A stretch of DNA of 49,065 bases, taken from the NCBI GenBank assembly GCA_017635675.1, contig JAGBLA010000193.1, forward strand, positions 1 to 49,065, written 5' to 3'. The first letter of the stretch is position 1. Every line of letters starts with the position of its first letter. The notes under the pieces are model-generated. The model was not told where the DNA came from. It saw nothing but the letters and a program-made list of their open reading frames with translations, and did no database searches. The stretch comes from Ruminiclostridium sp. (GTDB taxonomy: Bacteria > Bacillota > Clostridia > Oscillospirales > Ruminococcaceae). The position numbers and the translations under genes were made by a program. Shown here one piece after another: positions 43,945 through 49,065 of this stretch.

Positions 43945-45144
43945 TTATTCATATACGGACATTATCGAGTCTATCAGCTCCGGTACATACCATTTCAGAG
44001 CTTTTCTGTCGAGCTGTCCGAAAAGCTCGTTTCCGCTGTAATAGTAGCCGTTGTCCCAGACAACGCAAGGTATGCCGGACCTTTTTGCGCGTTCAAGATA
44101 ATACTTGATCCACTTTACGTTTTCCGCGTCGTTGCGTGTGAATTCGCCCGGCTCGCTCTTGCTTACCGAGCCGTATTCGGTGATGATCACGGGAATATCC
44201 TTTTCGGTAAAGTATTTGTCGATAGTATCGAATACCTTGTCTATCTCGCTTGCGACATTGTCTGTGAAGGAAAATACCTCCCAGCTTTCCTTGCTGTTGT
44301 AGGTGTAGTTGTACGGAGTATATGCGTGGAGTGAAACGATAATTCTGTCATCGTCGGGCATTTCAAGAGCGTCAAGACCTGACTTTACTATCTGTGCCGC
44401 AAAAGTTGTTATTAGCAGTGCGCGCTTGGTATTGTTCCCGCCCGTTGCTCTTACCGTATCTACAAAAGCCTTGTTAAGGACGTTGACTGCTTCTCTTCCG
44501 TCGGCAGTACCGCCGTTCCATTCGTTTTTGCCGCCCTCGATACGCGGTTCATTGAGACCTTCAAACAGCAGGTGGTCGCCGTAGGGCTCGAAATGCTCGG
44601 CTATCTGTGTCCACATTGCCGTGTATTTCGGCAGAACATTGTCTATCTCCGACATTGACGGCTTTATCCATGACGTTTCGTGGTGACAGTTGAGTATCAC
44701 ATACATATCGTTGTCGAAAGCGTAATCCACGACCTCGTTCACCCGGTCGAGCCATTGCTCGGAGATCCTGTAATTGTCGTTGTCATCTATGTTTTCACCC
44801 CATGTCACAGGGATACGGATAACATTGAATCCTGCATCGGCTACCGTGTCTATCATTTCGTGGGTGGTTTTCGGGTTTCCCCATGCGGTCTCACCGCCGA
44901 GAGCGTCAAATGTGTTGCCGAGGTTCCAGCCTGTGCGCATTTCGCCTACAAGCTCATGTATATCTATGTCACGCATCTCGCCGAGATATGTCACGGGTGT
45001 TTCGGATACAGTTTCTTCAGTGACCGCCTGTTCATTGACTGTCGTATCCGAGCTCGTACTGTCAGGCTTGGCAGGTGCGGTACAACCACAGAGAAACAGT
45101 GAAAGCGACAACGCAAATACAGGTATGATCTTTGCTTTTTTCAT
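43945..45144 (-). CDS. GH5 endoglucanase lipoprotein (GH5_4-like)
   Basis: A 399-residue surface enzyme with a lipoprotein signal (lipobox LCGC, Cys about residue 21), a Ser/Thr-rich linker and a GH5 barrel from about residue 55. It shows MRTGWNLGNTFDALGGETAWGNP, GFNVIRIPVTW, acid/base E199 in FEGLNEPR and nucleophile E323 in VIITEYGSV. The GWNLGNTFDA and NEPR signatures point to GH5_4, whose members act on cellulose, xyloglucan, glucomannan or mixed-linkage glucan; substrate is not certain. ATG 45144 is chosen since AAGGAG lies nine bases before it. Its leader contains an inverted-repeat element. It may expose arabinan or xyloglucan in plant walls, but it is not in the arabinan operon. Confidence 0.93.
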   Translation of the reverse strand: MKKAKIIPVFALSLSLFLCGCTAPAKPDSTSSDTTVNEQAVTEETVSETPVTYLGEMRDIDIHELVGEMRTGWNLGNTFDALGGETAWGNPKTTHEMIDTVADAGFNVIRIPVTWGENIDDNDNYRISEQWLDRVNEVVDYAFDNDMYVILNCHHETSWIKPSMSEIDNVLPKYTAMWTQIAEHFEPYGDHLLFEGLNEPRIEGGKNEWNGGTADGREAVNVLNKAFVDTVRATGGNNTKRALLITTFAAQIVKSGLDALEMPDDDRIIVSLHAYTPYNYTYNSKESWEVFSFTDNVASEIDKVFDTIDKYFTEKDIPVIITEYGSVSKSEPGEFTRNDAENVKWIKYYLERAKRSGIPCVVWDNGYYYSGNELFGQLDRKALKWYVPELIDSIMSVYE

Positions 45145-45171
45145 ATCATACAGCTCCTTGTTTTTCATTGG

Positions 45172-45343
45172 TATTTAGGCAATACCGCACAAATAGACGT
45201 ACGCACCTTGCTTGCATATTATTCCGTCATCTTGACCAAATTTTCCTTGACTTGCGTCAGCAAGCCTGCGTCAAATTTAGCCAATCTGACGAAAAATCTG
45301 ACGGCGCAATTTGCGCACGCTATTAATGCGGTATAGCCTTTAG
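45172..45343. repeat. MITE-like inverted-repeat element in the GH5 leader
   Basis: The ends are imperfect inverted repeats of about 30 bases: the left reads TTAGGCAATACCGCACAAAT (45174 on) and the right, on the minus strand, AAAGGCTATACCGCATTAAT (down from 45342). Shared blocks are GGC, ATACCGCA and AATAG, and both ends continue into a GTNCGC block. Between them are further short inverted and direct repeats (CTTGC, GACGCA/TGCGTC, TCTGACG). There is no open frame. The form suits a small non-autonomous mobile element or a clade-specific intergenic repeat. It occupies most of the 45145-45476 gap; the rest holds the GH5 promoter and the MaoC terminator. Confidence 0.68.
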
Positions 45344-45370
45344 TATATCACTTTTTACATACTATTTCAA
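45342..45370 (-). promoter_or_regulatory. Promoter of the GH5 gene
   Basis: On the minus strand TTGAAA (45370-45365) and TATACT (45347-45342) are spaced 17 bases. Transcription would start inside the right end of the repeat element and carry about 190 bases of leader before the GH5 start codon. No better promoter was seen between the element and the gene. Confidence 0.66.
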
Positions 45371-45394
45371 TAAAATACAGTAATTTTTTGATAA

Positions 45395-45432
45395 AAAAGA
45401 AAAAGCCGTGAAACGGAATGTTTCACAGCTTT
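45395..45432 (-). terminator. Terminator of the Rrf2-MaoC unit
   Basis: A 13-bp stem with one mismatch, AAAGCCGTGAAAC (45402-45414) / GTTTCACAGCTTT (45420-45432), with a 5-base loop. On the minus strand it runs into TTTTTCTTTTTTATC. It lies about 45 bases after the MaoC stop codon. Confidence 0.9.
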
Positions 45433-45476
45433 AACATGGGTTTATTCGGATCATCATTTCCGCGTTCCCGATGTAT

Positions 45477-45908
45477 TCAATGGGGAGTGCGTCTTACGAT
45501 ACTCTCCGCAACGGCGGTGAGCACCTTTTCGTCCTTCTGATTGAAAACTTCGATAGTTACTGTAAGCGTGCCGTTGTGCTCGTTGCGGAACGAGAGTCCT
45601 GTCACCTTTGCGATGCCGCGGAGAGTATCACCTGCGAACACGGGTTTGTGCCATTCTACGGAAGTTGACTTGCCCGCCACGAGCTCGTCGCCCGCAAAAT
45701 CCACTGTTACGTACTGCGCCCACACTGCAAGGAATGACAGCATACCCGGCGCAATGATGTCGCCGAATCTGGTCTGCTTGGCGTACTCGGGGTCGCTGTG
45801 TATCTTCACGGGGTTGTATCTGTTGGCAAAATCGAGCATTTCCTGTCTGTCGATTACTATATTCTCAACAGTTTTTTCAGCACCTATGCTTATATCTTCT
45901 AAATACAT
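45477..45908 (-). CDS. MaoC-like hotdog-fold protein, probable acyl dehydratase family
   Basis: A 143-residue single hotdog domain of the MaoC/R-hydratase group (MYLEDISIGAEKTVENIVID, FANRYNPVKIHSDPEYAKQTRFGDIIAPGMLSF, then STSVEWHKPVFAGDTLRG). Members hydrate enoyl-CoA or bind acyl thioesters. In the active-site block the usual Asp-Pro-x-x-x-His appears as N32-P-V-K-I-H37, so the catalytic Asp is Asn and activity is uncertain. ATG 45908 follows GAGGAGG and is preferred to the longer frame at 45947, which starts inside the upstream gene. It lies 10 bases after the Rrf2 regulator gene and is surely co-transcribed. The role is unknown. Confidence 0.87.
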   Translation of the reverse strand: MYLEDISIGAEKTVENIVIDRQEMLDFANRYNPVKIHSDPEYAKQTRFGDIIAPGMLSFLAVWAQYVTVDFAGDELVAGKSTSVEWHKPVFAGDTLRGIAKVTGLSFRNEHNGTLTVTIEVFNQKDEKVLTAVAESIVRRTPH

Positions 45909-45918
45909 TAGTTCCTCC

Positions 45919-46356
45919 TCAGATACAGTAATCGCTGCCCGATGCACCCGCGCTGTGTTCGAGAATATCTGCGACAGTCACACCGTCAAGGTATTCGCTT
46001 ATCACCTTGTTGAGACCCTCCCACACATACAGGGTAGCGCACTTGTCGGCTCTCGGACATTCGTTTACCTCGAATTCAAGACATGAAACGGGAGCGATAC
46101 TTCCTTCAGCGGCGCGAAGTACATCACCGACGGTTATTTCCTTTGCGGGTCTCGCGAGCGCGTAGCCTCCACGGTTTCCTCTGTTTGTCTTGAGGAGTCC
46201 CTGTCTGGTGAGCTGCGGGACGATCTGTTCAAGATACTTTTTTGATATATTCTGTCTTTCAGAAATTTCTTTGAGCGAGATAAAGCCGTCATCTCCTGTG
46301 GAAGCTATATCTGTCATCATTCTCAGCGCGTATCTGCCTTTGGTCGAGATCTTCAT
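45919..46356 (-). CDS. Rrf2-family regulator with IscR-like cysteines
   Basis: A 145-residue winged-helix protein: MKISTKGRYALRMMTDIA at the start, helix-turn-helix in LKEISERQNISKKYLEQIVPQL, wing GNRGGYALARP. Three cysteines, C92, C100 and C106 (SCLEFEVNECPRADKCATLY), stand where IscR binds its [2Fe-2S] cluster, so it may sense iron-sulfur status, oxygen or redox state. CymR-type Rrf2 proteins lack this triad. The first gene of a two-gene unit with the MaoC-like gene; no isc, suf or cysteine genes lie beside it. AGGAGAGG precedes the ATG. Repeats in its own promoter suggest autoregulation. Confidence 0.93.
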   Translation of the reverse strand: MKISTKGRYALRMMTDIASTGDDGFISLKEISERQNISKKYLEQIVPQLTRQGLLKTNRGNRGGYALARPAKEITVGDVLRAAEGSIAPVSCLEFEVNECPRADKCATLYVWEGLNKVISEYLDGVTVADILEHSAGASGSDYCI

Positions 46357-46413
46357 TTTATTCCTCTCCTTTCGCTTTAGCTTTTGGAATTTTTAAGCGT
46401 TCATCATATCAAT

Positions 46414-46442
46414 ATTATACCATAGGTTTTATAGGTTTTCAA
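46414..46442 (-). promoter_or_regulatory. Rrf2 promoter with tandem AACCTAT motifs
   Basis: On the minus strand TTGAAA (46442-46437) and perfect TATAAT (46419-46414) are spaced exactly 17 bases. The spacer carries two copies of ACCTAT 10 bases apart (46436-46431 and 46426-46421), one helical turn. This is a likely site for Rrf2 autorepression. An untranslated leader of about 50 bases follows. Confidence 0.72.
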
Positions 46443-46497
46443 GAGGAAATCAGATTTTTTTTGAAAAAACACAGTAAAGATAACTCCGTGTAGAAAG

Positions 46498-46538
46498 ATA
46501 AAAGGGCAGGGCACCGTAGGAACAAGTGCCTGCCCTGT
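46498..46538 (-). terminator. Terminator of the NatAB-like operon
   Basis: A 10-bp stem with one bulged G, GGGCAGG(G)CAC (46504-46514) / GTGCCTGCCC (46527-46536), with a 12-base loop; on the minus strand it is followed by TTTTATC. It lies about 20 bases after the permease stop codon. Confidence 0.88.
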
Positions 46539-46557
46539 ATGTGATTTGATATGAGAA

Positions 46558-47925
46558 TTATTTTGACATTTTAAGCATATCGCCTATCTTGAGCCTGTTG
46601 CCCGTATGGAGGATAATGCTCTCGTAAACCTTAGCAACGAACAGCATCACAAGAACATCGGCAGCGGCAAGAATAGCAATGGAAACAAGAGCTTCCGCAA
46701 TGCCTATCTTGCCAAGCAGATAGTCAGAAGGGAGAATGAACGGCGATGAAATAGGGATATATCTTGCGATAAGCGACATAGTGTTCTCCTCGCCTGTGAT
46801 CTGCGGGAAATATGCGAGATAGAAGCCTAACACGCCGATAAGTGAGAGGGGCTGGATAGCGGATGACAGGTCTTCCATTTTGCTGATGCTTGCGCCCGCA
46901 AGTCCCGCGATACCTGCAAAGAAGAGAAATCCGAGCACGAAGGACGCTATCATGATGATAAGCGCGCCCGCGTCAACGTTAGAGAACGCCGCTCCGATGT
47001 CGTTCACTATGCTCACAGGGTCATCGCCGCCTGTCATAGCAGCAGCCCCGGCAGCCTGTGTGAGCGTGTTCACCTTTGATACGATACCGAAGGGCATGGA
47101 TATAAGAAATCCGACAGTGCCGCCCAACCCTATGATAATGAACTGCATCAGCGATACGCAGCACATAGCGAGCACCTTGCCGAGGATTATCGCGAGGGGC
47201 TTGACTGATGTGAGCAGGTATTCGATTATCCTTGAGGATTTTTCGATAGCAACAGCTTGTGCCACGAGCTGGCTGTAAGAGAATATGAAAATGAACAGTA
47301 TTATCGACGAGATCATAGGCACCACAGAGTTGATTATCTGCTGTACCATGCTTACTGGTTCTTCACCGGCAACGCTCACGGTGGAGTGTACTCCGGAAAG
47401 TGTGCGGACGATCTCATTCTCAGGCACTCCTATAAGTAGGAGATACTGGGTATTGACCTGTCCCGTGATGAGCGAGGTAACACTTTCACAGTCGCTTTTA
47501 TTGATATCTGCCTTTCCGCCCGCATATTTAGATTCGACGATCAGACCTGCGTCTCCGGCGGTTATTCGGGTGACCATGGCGTTCTCGGTACCGTTGGCAA
47601 GCTCGTCGGTTTTTGCGGCAGCAGCGTCTGCGCTTATCATGTCATATTTTACGCCTGCTTGCGACAAAGCTGCTGAGAAGTCAAAAGCATAATCGGTCTC
47701 ATTGCTTATGTAAACTTTGTCAATGGTGGTAAAGAACTCGCCGTTCATTGCTTTTTCCATGCTGTCAAGCTGATCTCCGAGGAACAGCGTCGGCAGAAAA
47801 TCGGCAAGGAACGCGATGAGCGCCACGATCACTGCCATTACCGTAGTGCCGATGATGAATGACTTGGTCTTTATCTGCTGATTGAATGTGAAGGCAAATA
47901 CTTCCTTCCAGCCTTTTATCTTCAT
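46558..47925 (-). CDS. NatB-like ABC-2 exporter permease
   Basis: A 455-residue membrane protein with NatB/ABC-2 topology: an N-terminal helix (about 23-44), an extracytoplasmic domain of about 150 residues, then a bundle of helices with VEKSSRIIEYLLTSVKPLAIILGKVLA, the conserved cytoplasmic loop of NatB proteins. NatAB of B. subtilis expels Na+ in exchange for substrate energy; related pairs export peptides or drugs, so the substrate here is uncertain. It abuts the ATPase gene with no gap and ends at a strong terminator. Confidence 0.9.
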   Translation of the reverse strand: MKIKGWKEVFAFTFNQQIKTKSFIIGTTVMAVIVALIAFLADFLPTLFLGDQLDSMEKAMNGEFFTTIDKVYISNETDYAFDFSAALSQAGVKYDMISADAAAAKTDELANGTENAMVTRITAGDAGLIVESKYAGGKADINKSDCESVTSLITGQVNTQYLLLIGVPENEIVRTLSGVHSTVSVAGEEPVSMVQQIINSVVPMISSIILFIFIFSYSQLVAQAVAIEKSSRIIEYLLTSVKPLAIILGKVLAMCCVSLMQFIIIGLGGTVGFLISMPFGIVSKVNTLTQAAGAAAMTGGDDPVSIVNDIGAAFSNVDAGALIIMIASFVLGFLFFAGIAGLAGASISKMEDLSSAIQPLSLIGVLGFYLAYFPQITGEENTMSLIARYIPISSPFILPSDYLLGKIGIAEALVSIAILAAADVLVMLFVAKVYESIILHTGNRLKIGDMLKMSK

Positions 47926-48846
47926 TTATCTCACCTCCGGCTCTTTTTCTTCCGTGTTTTCGCCGCACTTCTCCACGAAAAGCTCATGGAGAGAGGGCTC
48001 TCTGAGGTCGAATTTTATAACGTTTATGCCGCTGCTCAGCATTTCTTTGAGCATCTGTCTCGCGTCTTCCTCGCTTCGTACCTTGAAAGAAGAACCGTTT
48101 GGAGTTTCCTCCACAAGTGTAAGTCCGCAGCGCTGCGCTATGTCGTTCACAGGACGGTCAGCCTTTACAGTCAGGTTCTCTCTGCCTCTGCTGCGCTTTA
48201 TATCGTTGAGGTTGCCGCTCATGACCACCTCGCCATGGTGCAGAAGTACGAGGTCTTCACAGAATTCCTCGATAGTCTCCATCTGGTGTGAGGACATGAT
48301 TATGTACTTTCCGCTGTCGCGCTCCTCGCGGATTATTGATTTGAAAAGATCCGCGTTCACGGGGTCAAGACCGCTGAGCGGCTCGTCGAGAATGATAAGT
48401 CTCGGGTTGCAGAGAAGCGCCGCCGCGAGCTGTACCTTCTGCTGATTACCCTTTGAAAGCTGCTCGGCTTTCATCTTCTTGTACTCTTCGATCTTAAGAC
48501 GAGAGAACAGATAGTCGATAGCGGGGGTGGCGTCCTTTTTCTTCATGCCCTTGATAGACGCGAAATAGTACATCTGTTCAAGTATGTTGTACTTCGGGTA
48601 AAGTCCGCGCTCCTCCGCGAGATAACCGACCTGTTCCTTCATTATGTCGAGCGGCTTGCCCTCCCACATTACGGTACCGGAATCTTTTGCGAGCATACCG
48701 AGTATCATGCGTATCGATGTGCTTTTTCCCGCGCCGTTTGTGCCGAGAAACGCGAACACGCCCGGTTCGTTTATCGTGAAAGACAGGTCTTTGACCGCGA
48801 CTTTCTCCCCGAATTTCTTGGAGAGGTGTTCTACGGCAAGTGACAT
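47926..48846 (-). CDS. NatA-like ABC exporter ATPase
   Basis: A 306-residue ATP-binding subunit: Walker A GTNGAGKST (about 35-43), signature QLSKGNQQKVQLAAALL (Lys-Gly in place of Gly-Gly, usual for NatA), Walker B LIILDEPLSGLDPVN, H-loop MSSHQMETIEE, and a C-terminal extension of about 85 residues. ATG 48846 is chosen over 48852 because GGAGGAATGTTT places it seven bases from the site. The two genes form a compact exporter operon. No regulator is adjacent. Confidence 0.92.
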   Translation of the reverse strand: MSLAVEHLSKKFGEKVAVKDLSFTINEPGVFAFLGTNGAGKSTSIRMILGMLAKDSGTVMWEGKPLDIMKEQVGYLAEERGLYPKYNILEQMYYFASIKGMKKKDATPAIDYLFSRLKIEEYKKMKAEQLSKGNQQKVQLAAALLCNPRLIILDEPLSGLDPVNADLFKSIIREERDSGKYIIMSSHQMETIEEFCEDLVLLHHGEVVMSGNLNDIKRSRGRENLTVKADRPVNDIAQRCGLTLVEETPNGSSFKVRSEEDARQMLKEMLSSGINVIKFDLREPSLHELFVEKCGENTEEKEPEVR

Positions 48847-49065
48847 AAACATTCCTCCTTAAATATTCATCATCGTCCGACATATACCTGACGATGTTTA
48901 TCACATAGTTCTTTCATTCAGCTGACATAAGGGAACCTCTAAAAACCCAATTTGAGAGAAAAAGAGCTATCCACTTTATGCCGCTTTGTATGCGCGCGTC
49001 CTGCGCGCTTTTGGCGGCAATACCACGGCTTCCTGCCGTGACCGTCTACTGCGTCAAACCTCCTA
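48847..49065. other. Hairpin-rich noncoding right edge
   Basis: No gene is seen. CATCGTC (48871-48877) and GACGATG (48890-48896) form an inverted repeat in the NatA leader. From about 48930, GGGAACCTCTAAAAACCC is followed by nested GC-rich hairpins: GCGCGC-GTCCT-GCGCGC inside GCCGC/GCGGC (about 48982-49018), then CACGGC-TTCCT-GCCGTG. GGCAATACC and CTGCGTCAAA also occur in the 45.2 kb element. It looks like the start of another intergenic repeat cut by the window edge. Confidence 0.5.

Noticed and set aside
45172..45343. CRISPR-like or tRNA-like structure in the GH5 leader
   Set aside because: No regularly spaced identical repeats and no cloverleaf; the pattern is one pair of terminal inverted repeats with internal stems.

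Overview
The window looks like chromosomal DNA of a fibre-degrading, low-to-middle GC Gram-positive anaerobe of the Clostridia, most likely Ruminococcus or a close relative in the Ruminococcaceae/Oscillospiraceae. This is inferred from strong AGGAGG ribosome binding sites, TTGACA/TATAAT promoters with 17-base spacers, lipoprotein-anchored glycosidases, a MsmX/UgpC-type shared sugar ATPase, a GntR-LacI AraR-type repressor and a GWNLGNTFDA-type GH5 cellulase. No species call is possible without a search. No rRNA, tRNA, CRISPR array, transposase or phage gene was seen.

Layout. 1-0.95 kb: end of an unknown gene, a small hypothetical protein and a YfcE-like phosphodiesterase. 1-6.1 kb: a two-component system (LuxR-type regulator plus DesK/LiaS-type kinase) divergent from a three-gene ABC exporter, a layout like the Bacillus LnrJK-LnrLMN antimicrobial resistance module. 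6.1-12.2 kb: single genes on the minus strand, each with a visible promoter and/or terminator: SulP anion transporter, an orphan amino-acid binding lipoprotein, a MATE exporter and a membrane GGDEF diguanylate cyclase.

12.3-43.9 kb is an L-arabinose/arabinan utilisation region. The minus-strand operon GH127 - GH51 - araA - araB - araD (19.4 to 12.3 kb) releases intracellular arabinose and converts it to D-xylulose 5-phosphate. Divergent from it is an AraC-family regulator (19.65 kb) with a consensus promoter, followed by an apparent operon of about 19 kb (20.7-39.7 kb). That operon encodes an extracellular GH43 arabinanase lipoprotein, a small two-helix membrane protein, a 998-residue secreted protein fusing beta-sandwich modules to a sugar-binding domain, a first permease pair, an NHL propeller/Yip1 membrane protein, a DUF5696-like membrane-anchored protein, a second permease pair, a conventional sugar-binding lipoprotein, a LamG lipoprotein, a cytoplasmic GH43, one MsmX-type ATPase and a RelB/DinJ-type antitoxin. 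A near-identical 30-base element lies downstream of the araC start site and, inverted, just upstream of the promoter of the large operon. Each copy contains two 9-base half-sites exactly 21 bases apart, so the AraC protein probably activates the operon and limits its own synthesis. An AraR-like repressor (40.9 kb, minus) and a secreted multidomain GH51 (41.1 kb, plus) diverge from an intergenic region holding a 16-base perfect palindrome over the repressor promoter.

43.9-49 kb: a GH5 endoglucanase lipoprotein whose long leader contains a roughly 170-base inverted-repeat element, an Rrf2/IscR-like regulator with a MaoC-like hotdog protein, and a NatAB-like ABC exporter. The right edge carries hairpin-rich noncoding sequence that shares short motifs with the 45.2 kb element.

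Working model (inference): arabinan is cut at the cell surface by the lipoprotein GH43, GH51 and perhaps GH5 enzymes. Oligosaccharides are held by the LamG and module-SBP proteins and imported through one or two permease pairs powered by the single ATPase. They are trimmed inside by GH43, GH51 and GH127, and the arabinose is metabolised by AraA, AraB and AraD. The NHL-Yip1 and DUF5696-like proteins inside the importer operon have no established role and are the most interesting candidates for an undescribed component of glycan import.
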